NCBI GenBank assembly: GCA_051003795.1
Contig: JBPCKZ010000131.1
Span: 1-50,467 of the forward strand
DNA: 50,467 nucleotides
Origin: JALYXS01 sp051003795
Lineage (GTDB): Bacteria > Acidobacteriota > Terriglobia > Bryobacterales > Bryobacteraceae
Direction: 5' to 3'
In this document: in pieces, positions 8,227 to 17,450 of the stretch
How the letters are laid out: the number at the start of each line of letters is the position of its first letter
How positions within the stretch are numbered: position 1 is the stretch's first letter
Notes under the pieces: generated by a model
Databases searched by the model: none
The model's input: the letters and a program-made list of their open reading frames with translations, nothing else
What the model was told of the DNA's origin: nothing
Made by a program: the position numbers and the translations under genes

Positions 8227-8886
8227 ATGCGCCATTTCATACAGGAATTGGACCGGCTGAAGAACAAACTGCTCGAGATGAGCTCGCTGGTGGAATCGGC
8301 GGTGTACCGCAGCGTAACCGCCGTTGTCGAAAAGGACGAAGCCCTCGCGAACGAAGTTTTCCGGACGGAGTCGCGCATCAACCAGATGCAGATGGAGATT
8401 GACGGACTTTGTATCGATTTGCTCGTGCTGCAGCATCCGGTCGCGGCGGATTTGAGGCTCACCACGGCCGTGCTGAAGATCAACACGGACCTGGAGCGCA
8501 TGGGCGACCTGGCGGTGAGCATCGCGAAACGCGCGGTGTCGCTGATGCGCGAGCCGGTGATCAAGCCCATGATCGACATTCCTCACGTGGCCGCGCTGGT
8601 GCAATCGATGGTGCGCAAGAGTCTCGATGCGTTCGTGACCCGCGATGCGGATTTAGCGCGCAGCGTGCTCGCCTCGGACGACGCCGTCGATAGTTTGCGG
8701 ACCGCGTGTTACCACGAACTGATTAGTTTCATGGAAGAGGACCCGAAGAATATCCGGCAGGCCATCGATCTTTTGTCCGTCGTCCGGAATCTGGAGCGGA
8801 TTGCGGATCACTCGACTAACATTGCGGAAGACGTTCTATTTCTGACGCAAGGGATCGACGTCCGGCATCACGCCGAAGTGCGGTAG
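8227..8886 (+). CDS. phoU: Phosphate signalling protein PhoU
   Basis: All-helical cytoplasmic protein of 219 residues made of two PhoU three-helix repeats. Each repeat shows the family's acidic metal-binding type motif: RMGDLAVSIAKRA in the first and RIADHSTNIAEDVLF in the second. PhoU links the Pst transporter to PhoR and represses the regulon when phosphate is plentiful. It follows pstB after 14 bases and completes the classic pst-phoU operon. Length and start are standard. Confidence 0.95.
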   Translation: MRHFIQELDRLKNKLLEMSSLVESAVYRSVTAVVEKDEALANEVFRTESRINQMQMEIDGLCIDLLVLQHPVAADLRLTTAVLKINTDLERMGDLAVSIAKRAVSLMREPVIKPMIDIPHVAALVQSMVRKSLDAFVTRDADLARSVLASDDAVDSLRTACYHELISFMEEDPKNIRQAIDLLSVVRNLERIADHSTNIAEDVLFLTQGIDVRHHAEVR

Positions 8887-8891
8887 GCCGG

Positions 8892-9761
8892 TTGCGCGGG
8901 CTTTACGCAAGATACATTGTTATCTACAGTCTTGCCGTTGGCCTTCTATCCGCTCAAACCGATACCGCGGCATGGAAGAGAATCAAACTTTTCAAAGACA
9001 ACAACACCATAATTAATTTGGTCGATGTCGATCCATCCTGGAAGCAACTCCTGTTCAAATGGAATTGCCCGTGCGATGCCGAGCGTATGATGCTGCTGAC
9101 CGCGCGTGGGATTGAGAAGACCGTTCAGCCTCTCGCTCGCAAGCGCATTGATATCGAGACGGAAGGCGAGGTGGTTTTCGATCTCCCGGACGGCGCGGCA
9201 ACTCTGACCGTGTCGATGTACGGAAAACACTGCGGGTCATTCTTGGAAGTGGAAGTGCTTACGCCGATTGCTCCGCCTCGATCTGAAACCGAATTCGATT
9301 TCCGCCGGACGCGATGGGGGATGACTAAGGAACAAGTCATTGCCGGGGAAGGGACGCCCGCGAGCCAAACTGCCGTTGGTCTAGTTTATTTGTTGCAGGT
9401 TGCCGGTTTGAAGTCCGCGCTTACGTACGATTTCGAAAGCGGCCGATTGGCGAGGGCGAAATACGCTCTCTTGGAAAAATATTCGGAGCCGAGCCAGTAT
9501 GTTGTAGCGGCGGCGGCGTGGCTCGATGCGCTGAAAGAACGATACGGCGAACCCAAGCAGGAGATTCGCTGGCTAAACAACGCTTACCGGGACGATTCTG
9601 CCAAGTACGCGCTAGCCATTGCTTCGGGACACCTGGAGGTAAGAAACATGTGGGAGACCCCGCGCACCCGGATTGCCTATGCGACGACTGGCGGCAATGG
9701 AACGATTTCAGTGAGAATCACTTACGCCGGGAGGCAGCTTGCGGCGCGGCCGCCTGCCTGA
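8892..9761 (+). CDS. Secreted protein of unknown function
   Basis: A 289-residue protein with a TTG start five bases after phoU and a signal-peptide-like N terminus (YIVIYSLAVGLLSAQ), so probably exported. Two parts can be seen. Residues about 25-130 contain Cys residues (CPCDAERMM and KHCGSF) and look beta-rich. A second part begins FRRTRWGMTKEQVIAGEG; such an RWGM-T/S-KEQV segment is common in uncharacterised secreted bacterial proteins, where it starts a small alpha/beta domain. It may be co-transcribed with phoU, but nothing in it points to phosphate. The function is not recognised. Confidence 0.7.
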   Translation: MRGLYARYIVIYSLAVGLLSAQTDTAAWKRIKLFKDNNTIINLVDVDPSWKQLLFKWNCPCDAERMMLLTARGIEKTVQPLARKRIDIETEGEVVFDLPDGAATLTVSMYGKHCGSFLEVEVLTPIAPPRSETEFDFRRTRWGMTKEQVIAGEGTPASQTAVGLVYLLQVAGLKSALTYDFESGRLARAKYALLEKYSEPSQYVVAAAAWLDALKERYGEPKQEIRWLNNAYRDDSAKYALAIASGHLEVRNMWETPRTRIAYATTGGNGTISVRITYAGRQLAARPPA

Positions 9762-9771
9762 TTGCACATCA

Positions 9772-10941
9772 TTAGATTGCGACGAGACGGTCCTGCATCT
9801 CGCCAGTGACCCGGGCTGTTTTGTCGTCGATGAACATGTCGATCTCGGATCGTATCCCGAAGGTGTCTAGGTAAATTCCGGGCTCGATCGAAAAGCACGT
9901 CCCGGGTATCACTCTGCGGTCGTCGTGTGTTTCCAGGTTGTCCATGTTTGCGCCAGTGCCGTGGACCTCGCGTCCAATCGAGTGTCCGGTGCGGTGCGGA
10001 AAATTCGCTCCGAAGCCTTTACTCTCGATGTACTCTCGCGCGGCGTCGTCCACCTCGAAACCTCGCAGTACCGCGCCGGCGGCAACGGCATTCTTGACGC
10101 GCTCGATTGCCCGGTTGCGAGCCTCGGTGACTATGCCGAAAACGTTCTCGATCCGCGAAGGCGGATCCGCGCCGCAGAAACCGGTCCACGTGATGTCGTA
10201 ATAAACCGCCTCGGGATCGCCGAGTTTCGCCCACATGTCCAGCAGCACGAAGTCGCCTTTCTCGATTGGTAGCGAATGCGCTATATCCGGCTCGTAATGC
10301 GGATTAGCGGCATTGGCATTCACGCCGACGATTGGCCCGTGATCGGTGAACAGGCCTTCGCGAGCGAACGCATCCAAGATGAAGCGCTTCACGGTTAGCT
10401 CGTCTACAAGAGATCCGGCCGCTAGCTGCCGGCCGATGAAACGGAAAGCATCCGCTCGAATCGGATCGACCCTTCGCCCGGCTTCCAAGTGGGACGCGAT
10501 GCCATGGGCATCCAGTCTCGCTTCAAAATATTGGATCAACTCCGCCGAGCTGACGACGTCCGCGCCCGTTTGCCGGATGAGGTCCATGGTTCCGCCGTCC
10601 ACCATCGAGATATAGGGAATCCGGCAGTCGGGCGAATACTGCATGGCGATCCGGCCGGCGCGTGCGAGGAGCTGCTTCAAACCGTCGACCTGCTCTTGCC
10701 AACTGGAGTAAAGAATCCGATCGCCTGGCAGCGCTCCGAGCATTCCGGCTTCGATCCGATGCACCAAACCGCGTGGTTCGCCATTTGCCGGAATCCAGTA
10801 GTACCAACGCCGCGTCACGTGCCGGGGTGGAGAGAAGCCCAGGACGCGGTAAGCAAGCGGGTCTCGCTCGTGATGATCGAAAAACAGCCAGCCATCGATT
10901 TGCTGCCGCCGCAACTGGTCTTGGATCTCGTCGAGTTTCAT
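9772..10941 (-). CDS. M24-family Xaa-Pro aminopeptidase-like protein
   Basis: Cytoplasmic metallopeptidase of the creatinase/pita-bread fold, about 389 residues from ATG 10941 (an upstream ATG at 10977 would add 12 residues). An N-terminal creatinase-like domain (about 1-160) precedes the catalytic domain. The five metal ligands can be placed: Asp in LLDMWAKL, Asp in YYDITWTG, His in HRTGHSIGREVHG, Glu in SIEPGIYL and Glu in IRSEIDMF. Members remove an N-terminal residue before proline, or act as prolidases. It converges on the secreted hypothetical gene with a ten-base gap and has no obvious functional partner next to it. Confidence 0.85.
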   Translation of the reverse strand: MKLDEIQDQLRRQQIDGWLFFDHHERDPLAYRVLGFSPPRHVTRRWYYWIPANGEPRGLVHRIEAGMLGALPGDRILYSSWQEQVDGLKQLLARAGRIAMQYSPDCRIPYISMVDGGTMDLIRQTGADVVSSAELIQYFEARLDAHGIASHLEAGRRVDPIRADAFRFIGRQLAAGSLVDELTVKRFILDAFAREGLFTDHGPIVGVNANAANPHYEPDIAHSLPIEKGDFVLLDMWAKLGDPEAVYYDITWTGFCGADPPSRIENVFGIVTEARNRAIERVKNAVAAGAVLRGFEVDDAAREYIESKGFGANFPHRTGHSIGREVHGTGANMDNLETHDDRRVIPGTCFSIEPGIYLDTFGIRSEIDMFIDDKTARVTGEMQDRLVAI

Positions 10942-11060
10942 AAATTTGCGTAACCGCTCGTTCCAGATTCGCACCAAGTAGCGAGGGCATGCTTCATTCG
11001 CTTTTGCCGTTCGTTGCCGGGACTATGACACTCACCTTGTGAGAACCGGGATGCAAGCTT

Positions 11061-12275
11061 TCAATTCCGGAGTTTCTGCCATGTCACTTCCGCCTGTAAA
11101 TCCGCGACGCCTGCCGCTTCCCGTTGAGAAACCACATCAAAAGCAAGGACATCGTCCAGCCAATCGTGACTCGATCCGTCCGGATCCTGTGTTGCCACGG
11201 TGAGCGTATACTGTTGAGGCGTCAGCCAGCAAGCGAAACAAAATTCGACGAGCAGTTCCTCCCCGCTATCGATGGTGCCCAGCGAAATCCGCTCGATTCG
11301 CGTGTTCGTGCCGTAGACATCCATGCCAATGCGCGTACGGAGAAGAATTCCAACCATTGGATCGATCTTAGTTTCATGGAAAAGGCTACGCACTCGCACC
11401 GTAATGGTCTGGCCGCTCTCGATAACGGAACAGCTTCTGCCATCATTATCAATCAACGAAACGTCCACGATCTCGCAAGCTCTGTCCCCGTGACGAAAGC
11501 TTGCGGGTAGGCGTTCCTCGCGTTGCCGTTCGTCGCGCTTGAAGTTTTCCTGCTTCTCGAGTACCAATCCGATATACCGGTCGATTACATGCTTCGGATT
11601 CCCGGCCGCCTCAATCCGTCCGTTAAGCAGGAAGATGGCGCGGCTAGAAAGCTGCTTAACCAAACCAAGATCGTGCGAAACGAACAAGATGGTGGTTCGC
11701 TTCTCCTTCAATTCTTCGAATTTTCGTATACAGCGATTGGCGAAGACCGCGTCGCCGACGGCCAGAGCCTCGTCGACAATGAGAATTTCGGGCTCGACGT
11801 GAATCGCCGAAGCAAATGCTAACCGGACATACATTCCGCTGGAATATTCTTTGACGGGTCTGTCGATAAACTTCCCGATCTCCGCGAACGCTTCGATCAA
11901 GGGTAGGGCGCATTCCATCTTAAGGCGGCTCAATCCCATGATCTCGCCATTCAGAATCACATTTTCCCTACCGGTGAATTCTGGATTGAAGCCCGCCCCT
12001 AATTCGAGCAAAGCCGCGACGCGCCCGCGCGCGACGACTCGTCCGCTTGTCGGCTGTAAAATCCCGCTGATGATCTGCAGCAGCGTGCTCTTGCCGCAGC
12101 CGTTCGGCCCGATCAAGCTGACGATTTCACCTTTTTCAACGGAGAAAGAGATGTCCTGGAGGGCCCAGAAGTCTGAATGTAGGTTTTTGGGATGTAAAGG
12201 AATTGTCTCGCGAAGGCGATCGAAGGGGTTTCGATAGAGGCGGTAAAGCTTGGAAACATTTTGAACCAGCAGCAC
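11061..12275 (-). CDS. Polysaccharide/O-antigen export ABC ATPase, Wzt type
   Basis: An ABC ATPase of 404 residues with Walker A GPNGCGKST, the signature EYSSGMYVRLAF (the SSGM form used by the Wzt/TagH class) and Walker B ILIVDEALAVGD. The C-terminal 150 residues match the place and beta-rich character of the Wzt_C domain, which in O9a-type systems recognises the modified end of the glycan. Such ATPases normally sit directly behind a Wzm-type permease gene. Here the upstream neighbour is the phage-like cluster and no permease is in the window, so its partner must be elsewhere or lost. Confidence 0.85.
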   Translation of the reverse strand: MLLVQNVSKLYRLYRNPFDRLRETIPLHPKNLHSDFWALQDISFSVEKGEIVSLIGPNGCGKSTLLQIISGILQPTSGRVVARGRVAALLELGAGFNPEFTGRENVILNGEIMGLSRLKMECALPLIEAFAEIGKFIDRPVKEYSSGMYVRLAFASAIHVEPEILIVDEALAVGDAVFANRCIRKFEELKEKRTTILFVSHDLGLVKQLSSRAIFLLNGRIEAAGNPKHVIDRYIGLVLEKQENFKRDERQREERLPASFRHGDRACEIVDVSLIDNDGRSCSVIESGQTITVRVRSLFHETKIDPMVGILLRTRIGMDVYGTNTRIERISLGTIDSGEELLVEFCFACWLTPQQYTLTVATQDPDGSSHDWLDDVLAFDVVSQREAAGVADLQAEVTWQKLRN

Positions 12276-12349
12276 GAGTCACTTCAAACGATACCGTGAC
12301 GCGCGCCGGCGCACAACATTGGATTGGACTTTAACTCGCGCCGAAACGT

Positions 12350-15300
12350 TCACAGCCGGATAATTACGGTGAGATCCCTTCCCGGAACCGCGCTTCCGAC
12401 GGCTGTTATGTCCAGACTGAGCCTGTCTCCAATGTTCAGGGGAGCCAAGCCTAATCCATCTACCACCGAAGAAGTCGTAACTCCGGCGGCAAACGAGAGG
12501 GAACAGTATGCGCTTCCGTTCAGATTCAAATTCAAGTGAATGCCGGAACTCTGCGGAGCTTCGTTCACAATAGCGTATACATCTCTGATCGCGTGTCCCG
12601 TATCGACAATGATATCGGGCGCCGAATTGGTCTGACTCGCGAGATACCCCGCAATTTGAAATGAGAACTGCCCGCCCGACAGCGTTCGCAGCCCGTAATC
12701 CACGGTGTTTGTGAATGGCAAAATCGCGGTAGGACTATTGCCCTGTGAGTTGGATACGAATAGTTCGGCGCTGGCAATTCTTACATTCGGGATCGAAAAT
12801 GGATAAATCCAACTTCCGCTCGAAGGGCTGCCAAAGAAATTTCGAATAAAAGGAACGATCGTAACCGTCCGGTTTAAACCATATATAACCGTTCCGGTCG
12901 AGTGTGCCGCGGCCGTCGTCCCGTGCGCTGCCCTTGCAACCTGATACTGTAAACCCTCGTTCAGAACATCTTCTACCTGCATGATCTCCGAATCGATCTG
13001 GATAAAGCTGCTTTGGACCGCTGCCCCCGCCGAGTTCAAGTTGACAACAGTATCTTGATCGGTCACCGCCGACGCAACCGCCAACGCCGGAATCCCGTTT
13101 AGCTCGTCGACATAGTGCAGCGTATAAGTGCCTGCCGATATCGTCGATGTGTTCTTGAGATCGGAAAACGCAACCGCTCCGAACTCAACCGTGCCGCCGC
13201 GTTCCGGAGCGAGTCCCAAGCCAAATACGGGGGCCGGCGGAACGTCCTGATCCGCCGACTGAATCCCGCCTCCCCCAATCAGCCAACGCGTAAGGGGCGA
13301 AATCTCGTACGCACACTCCATATCGTTCACGTTCGCCGAACGCCCAGAGATTTCGACAATAGCTCCAGCTCGATTCGGAATCTCAAATTGAAGGCGGTTG
13401 GTGTGGCCGGTCGCGCCGAACTGAAAGCCGGATTGCGCTACCACGAACGAGCTCGTTGCGTCCGGCTCGATGTCCCAATCCGGAGAGACCTTCAGTACCG
13501 TGTCGCTATTGCCGTCTACTCTCCGTTCCTGGTGAGCGCCCAGCCCGCGCGTAACTCTGACCGTCATGCCCTTGTACTCGTCCGGGAGCATTCGGAGCGC
13601 GCTGTTTCCGATCGACGATGCCGAATGGATAGGACCCGCGGCTTCCGGCTGCAGCTCGAGCCGCCAGTAGAAATTCACGTGATCGAAGTTCGGATCCGGC
13701 GGAACCTCGGGCTGAACCGCCAGACCATTATCCAGAAACTGAACTGCAATCGCGATATTGCTCGCGATGCGATACAACTGGCTCGGGTTCAAACCCCGAT
13801 AGACATGGAACGCCACGGCTGAAGCGGGGAAACTCAAACCGGTAAGCGTGACAGTGTTGGTTTCCGTTTCAGTGTCGACATTGGCCCGAACCACGAATGA
13901 AAGGGGGCTCTCCTGACCTGCGGAGTTTACGCAGCTTACGGCAAAATACAAAACTTGCTTATCGGCCACCGTTCCCCCAGTGGAACTCACCAGGGCCGCT
14001 AGGCTGATCAGCGGTGTCGTTGGCGCACCAGGCTGCAAATTTCCGGGCAGAATGAAGCCCACGCTAGCCGTTATTGTTGTGGTTCCGTCCGGCGCTTGGG
14101 CTGAACTTTCGGTGACATCGAACACAAGTTCGCCATTGATATCGAGCGTGGTGCCGATGATCGGACGTGGTAGGCCGATTCCAAAGAAAGGCATGCGCCC
14201 GCTCGCCCCGCCCGGAGTCTGGCCATTGCTGTCGTAGTACCACTGATCCTGATGAATCTGTGCCGTGATCGTAACCGTGCGAAAGTTTGGCCCCGGAGCG
14301 ATCTTTTCAATGCGGAATGGCTGGCGGCTGAACCCTTCCTTCAGGTAAGTGAAGCTGATCAGGTCGCCGGGCCTCAAACCAAGCGCCTTCACGCTCGTCT
14401 GAAATTCCAGGTGAGTATTGCCCTGCACCGATTTGTCCAGGTTGAATTTGAGAATTCTGAATGCCTGATCGTAATTAGCGATTCCCAACGAATTTACGGT
14501 GGCGCTGATCTCCTGCCCGGTTTTTGCAACATCGTCCGCATCAACCAGGGTTGAACTGTCCTGCTGATACTCGTTGAAAGCATCTTGAAACTCGGTTGTA
14601 AAGCGATTCGGGCAATCCGCCGCATTGCGCGATGAAAGCTTGACGCTCGATGCGCCTCCCGCAAGGCGTAGAATCCCCGTGGTTCCCGAGGAGCCATCTC
14701 CGAATTCATATGCGGGCCAACCGCCATCGAGAGACTCCGTCGCATTCGAGCCCGCCGGCTTCGATGGCTGCTGCAACGCCGTGGAATTTTCCACTCTTAG
14801 TTGCAAAAGCGCATTGAATCCAAAAGTTAGATAAAGCCGCGCCGAATTTCGAATACCCCGAATTACATCGCCGGCGCTTCGTTTGCTCTGAAGCGCAAGG
14901 TTGCATTGAAACCGGGCTGTCTGAACCGTGTTCCCATGCAAGTCCTGTGTATCGATGAGCTCCCCGCAGTAAGCGCCGGTCTGAGCGAAGCTCGCGAGAT
15001 CGATTTCCTCCAATCCCCATCCACTCCGAAGCAGAAGATCTAGAATGATCCAAGCCGGATTGTTCGAAAATTGGATGCTTACCAGTGTCCCATCTTCCTG
15101 GTAAGAAGCAAGTTTTGCGCCTTGAACCAACACCTTAATGCTCGGCAGGCTCAACCCGTCGTTGATCCGGTTCGGCACAACCACGGACAAGAAAGCCATG
15201 CTTCCGTACGGATCGCCAAGCGGAACGCCCGAGCCGCTACTGAAGTCCGGATTAAACGTTCCGTTCCTTGTTCCAAGGCTGATCGTGTTGAACCAGCCCG

Positions 15301-16279
15301 TTCCGGTCATGTTCAATCCGGCATGTCCGATCGGTATGTCGTTGTTGTTGACCAGAACCTTGACCACGCTCTCAAGTTCTCCCATCCCTAAGAGAACTTC
15401 CATGCGCGTCAGGTTGCCGTCGTTTCGCGCGAACACGATGCTCGGTGAGAACCACGCCGTACCGTAGAGAAGCGGCACGAAATCGTTGTAGCGCGCTTCG
15501 TTGTCGCTTACGGCAGAGAGGTGTTTCCCGCTCTCCCCGGCGCTTCTGACCAAGATTGTCGATGGCACGAACTCGATGCCGTTGAATCGTGCGGTAGCGT
15601 TTCCCGCTGAATCTTTTGAGAACATGCCGCGCGCCTCGCAATCCGCTCGCGTGAAACTGCAGGACGTAAACGGCGCGCCGGCATTCAAGTTCCCAACGCC
15701 CCCCGGCACATCGGCCGAATACCCGCAACGAAAATATCTTGAGTATTTCCCCCTCGGACCGCCGTCCAGCGCCTCTTGACGTTGACTCAAAGTTGCCGGA
15801 AAATCCCAGGAGCACCGGCGTTGAATGCGCACCTCCGGCAAAGTCACGCGTTGCATCGACATCCGGTTTATCGCGCTCAGTCGGAACGTCGTTTCGGTAA
15901 TCAACTCGGGCGAGTTCGCAATGCCTTGAAACAGAACGGCGACATCGGTAGTAGCTTGACGGCTCCTCAAATCGTAGAAGAGAAATCGGGCCGATAGTCT
16001 CGCGCCTTTCCAACCGGTGCTGCGCTCCAGTTCCGAAAAGTGGGAGTCTGAATTTGCCAGATCGACCGACAGCCGCGGAATAGTATCGACACCCTGATCC
16101 GATGCGGTTTGGATCTCGAACAGGTTGTGCTTGATTACGCGCGGGGCATATTGTACTGCGCCCAGTGAAATCCCGTGCGTGCTCCACCTTTCCACCGAGC
16201 CGTTCGAGAGTTCACAATCGAAAATCAGAAGCGGAGTATCGGCAACCGGTTGTTCTTTCGCCTGAAAAATTGTTTGCAT
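12350..16279 (-). CDS. Giant tail-tip/host-contact protein with DUF2163-like N-terminal region
   Basis: A 1309-residue protein, last of the structural cluster. Residues about 15-220 resemble the DUF2163 tail protein: a beta-rich start and a Cys-containing end with C156, C185 (RCGYS), C207 and C214 (FTRADCEARGMF). The central part (about 300-760) resembles baseplate-hub or 'phage tail protein' folds. Residues about 775-880 form a fibronectin-like domain (FAVSCVNSAGQESPLSFVV and FHVYRGLNPSQLYRIA). The C-terminal third is repetitive beta structure with a motif seen in tail fibres (IQIDSEIMQVEDV then VARAAHGTTAAAH). It likely sits at the tail tip and binds the recipient cell. In RcGTA the matching functions are split between g13 and g15; here they appear fused. 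No peptidase motif was found. Confidence 0.75.
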   Translation of the reverse strand: MQTIFQAKEQPVADTPLLIFDCELSNGSVERWSTHGISLGAVQYAPRVIKHNLFEIQTASDQGVDTIPRLSVDLANSDSHFSELERSTGWKGARLSARFLFYDLRSRQATTDVAVLFQGIANSPELITETTFRLSAINRMSMQRVTLPEVRIQRRCSWDFPATLSQRQEALDGGPRGKYSRYFRCGYSADVPGGVGNLNAGAPFTSCSFTRADCEARGMFSKDSAGNATARFNGIEFVPSTILVRSAGESGKHLSAVSDNEARYNDFVPLLYGTAWFSPSIVFARNDGNLTRMEVLLGMGELESVVKVLVNNNDIPIGHAGLNMTGTGWFNTISLGTRNGTFNPDFSSGSGVPLGDPYGSMAFLSVVVPNRINDGLSLPSIKVLVQGAKLASYQEDGTLVSIQFSNNPAWIILDLLLRSGWGLEEIDLASFAQTGAYCGELIDTQDLHGNTVQTARFQCNLALQSKRSAGDVIRGIRNSARLYLTFGFNALLQLRVENSTALQQPSKPAGSNATESLDGGWPAYEFGDGSSGTTGILRLAGGASSVKLSSRNAADCPNRFTTEFQDAFNEYQQDSSTLVDADDVAKTGQEISATVNSLGIANYDQAFRILKFNLDKSVQGNTHLEFQTSVKALGLRPGDLISFTYLKEGFSRQPFRIEKIAPGPNFRTVTITAQIHQDQWYYDSNGQTPGGASGRMPFFGIGLPRPIIGTTLDINGELVFDVTESSAQAPDGTTTITASVGFILPGNLQPGAPTTPLISLAALVSSTGGTVADKQVLYFAVSCVNSAGQESPLSFVVRANVDTETETNTVTLTGLSFPASAVAFHVYRGLNPSQLYRIASNIAIAVQFLDNGLAVQPEVPPDPNFDHVNFYWRLELQPEAAGPIHSASSIGNSALRMLPDEYKGMTVRVTRGLGAHQERRVDGNSDTVLKVSPDWDIEPDATSSFVVAQSGFQFGATGHTNRLQFEIPNRAGAIVEISGRSANVNDMECAYEISPLTRWLIGGGGIQSADQDVPPAPVFGLGLAPERGGTVEFGAVAFSDLKNTSTISAGTYTLHYVDELNGIPALAVASAVTDQDTVVNLNSAGAAVQSSFIQIDSEIMQVEDVLNEGLQYQVARAAHGTTAAAHSTGTVIYGLNRTVTIVPFIRNFFGSPSSGSWIYPFSIPNVRIASAELFVSNSQGNSPTAILPFTNTVDYGLRTLSGGQFSFQIAGYLASQTNSAPDIIVDTGHAIRDVYAIVNEAPQSSGIHLNLNLNGSAYCSLSFAAGVTTSSVVDGLGLAPLNIGDRLSLDITAVGSAVPGRDLTVIIRL

Positions 16280-16285
16280 GAGCGG

Positions 16286-17086
16286 CTATCTGTTTGCCGG
16301 CGTGATGATCTTGACGGAGCAGGAGTTCCGGTTGGGAGCAGCCGCCGTGATCGTGATCGCATCGTCGTCGAATCGGGCTACCGGAAACACTCCACTATCG
16401 GCAAAGCTTGGGGAGTAGATTGAAGCTCCTGGTTGAGCGTCCACCTGGAATCCAAACACATCGGCCGAAGCTCCAGCCCCTAAGCCGACGGCGAAGTTGG
16501 ATGACGCTGGATCGCCATCGGCTAGCGTGCTCGATAAAGTAAATCGTTTCCAATCGCCGGAAAGCGAAAAAGCGGCGGTGTCGGACGCAGTCCCGGATGT
16601 TCGGCCCAACGATAGCGATCCGCCGCTCTCGTTCCGGGCATATACGCTGAAGCAGCAGGTCGCGCTGCCCGGCATATTAATCGTCTGAACCAATGCTAAA
16701 TCGCCCGCGCCTGTATCGGTTATCCGAGTGGCGCGCGTGGATCCCAACGGGTCTCCGGCCCCCCCCGCGATTTGAAGGAAGCTGCTCTTCTGCCACACTG
16801 GGTGGTCTGGATTCTCGCTCCAGAAGAGCAAATTGCTTGTCGGATCGAAAAACGTGAAAAGTTGTAAACGCCCCTCCGTTTCATTAAAGAACGCGACTAG
16901 CTGCGCCATCTCACCGTCGCTGATTTCGCTGAACGATAAGTCCCAAACAATCGTTCCGCCACTTTCGTCCGGGACGGCGTACCGGTGCCCGTCTTCGGAA
17001 ATACTCGAGATGATCCTTCGAGCGCGCGTTTTCCTTATTGGAAATTGGCTGGTAGCGCCGGTGACGAGCTGCGGAAAGTAAAGCAT
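16286..17086 (-). CDS. DUF2460-like tail protein with extra C-terminal domain
   Basis: Protein of 266 residues. Residues 1-100 follow the pattern of the smaller neighbour downstream in coordinates: FPQLVTGATSQFP, then IVWDLSFSEISDGEMAQLVAFFNETEG, then FTFFDPTSN. This is the layout of DUF2460 distal-tail proteins. Residues about 100-266 form a separate beta-rich domain resembling carbohydrate-binding jelly rolls (TCCFSVYARNESGG, DWKRFTLSSTL), which may contact cell-surface glycans. It lies between the DUF2460-like 119-residue gene and the tail-tip gene with almost no gaps. Function is inferred from position and the shared pattern. Confidence 0.6.
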   Translation of the reverse strand: MLYFPQLVTGATSQFPIRKTRARRIISSISEDGHRYAVPDESGGTIVWDLSFSEISDGEMAQLVAFFNETEGRLQLFTFFDPTSNLLFWSENPDHPVWQKSSFLQIAGGAGDPLGSTRATRITDTGAGDLALVQTINMPGSATCCFSVYARNESGGSLSLGRTSGTASDTAAFSLSGDWKRFTLSSTLADGDPASSNFAVGLGAGASADVFGFQVDAQPGASIYSPSFADSGVFPVARFDDDAITITAAAPNRNSCSVKIITPANR

Positions 17087-17087
17087 C

Positions 17088-17447
17088 CTAAATTCTGTTT
17101 TCCCTTATGACCAGCTTTGTATTCGCTCTCAGCTCTTCCTGAAAATTCGATGTGAACTGATCCGCTTCCAGACTGCAATCCGGGTAGACTGTGCCGTCCC
17201 AGGGGTCCGTAAAGGAAAAGCTTTCGAACGATCCTTGCTGATCCCAAAAAAATTGATCAAGCGAACCGATCTCCGCATTATCAAGCAGACTGAGCTGGAT
17301 AACCCACTTGTGGAGCGCCGATGCCGAAGAGCGGTACCGTTGCTCCGTTCCATCCAGAAAGCTTTGGATCTGGTTCGCGAACTCGAGCGACCTGCTAGCT
17401 GGATACTGTTGGATTGCCCCCGATTTCAAAGCTGGAAATGTGCTCAT
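17088..17447 (-). CDS. Small DUF2460-like distal tail protein
   Basis: A 119-residue protein with the pattern FPALKSGAIQQYP, a central WVIQLSLLDNAEIGSLDQFFWDQQG and the terminal FSFTDPWDG. DUF2460 proteins (RcGTA g12 is one) share the early FP segment, a W-x-(V/I)-x-L-S strand, an L-x-x-FF helix and an F-x-F-x-DP turn; they form the distal tail ring. It begins three bases after the tape measure stop, as expected for a distal tail protein. Its neighbour repeats the same domain, pointing to a duplication. Confidence 0.6.
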   Translation of the reverse strand: MSTFPALKSGAIQQYPASRSLEFANQIQSFLDGTEQRYRSSASALHKWVIQLSLLDNAEIGSLDQFFWDQQGSFESFSFTDPWDGTVYPDCSLEADQFTSNFQEELRANTKLVIRENRI

Positions 17448-17450
17448 GCC

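Noticed and set aside
12276..12349. Possible attachment site at the 3' edge of the phage-like cluster
   Set aside because: No tRNA is nearby, and I found no matching direct repeat in the gap at the other edge (26152-26365).
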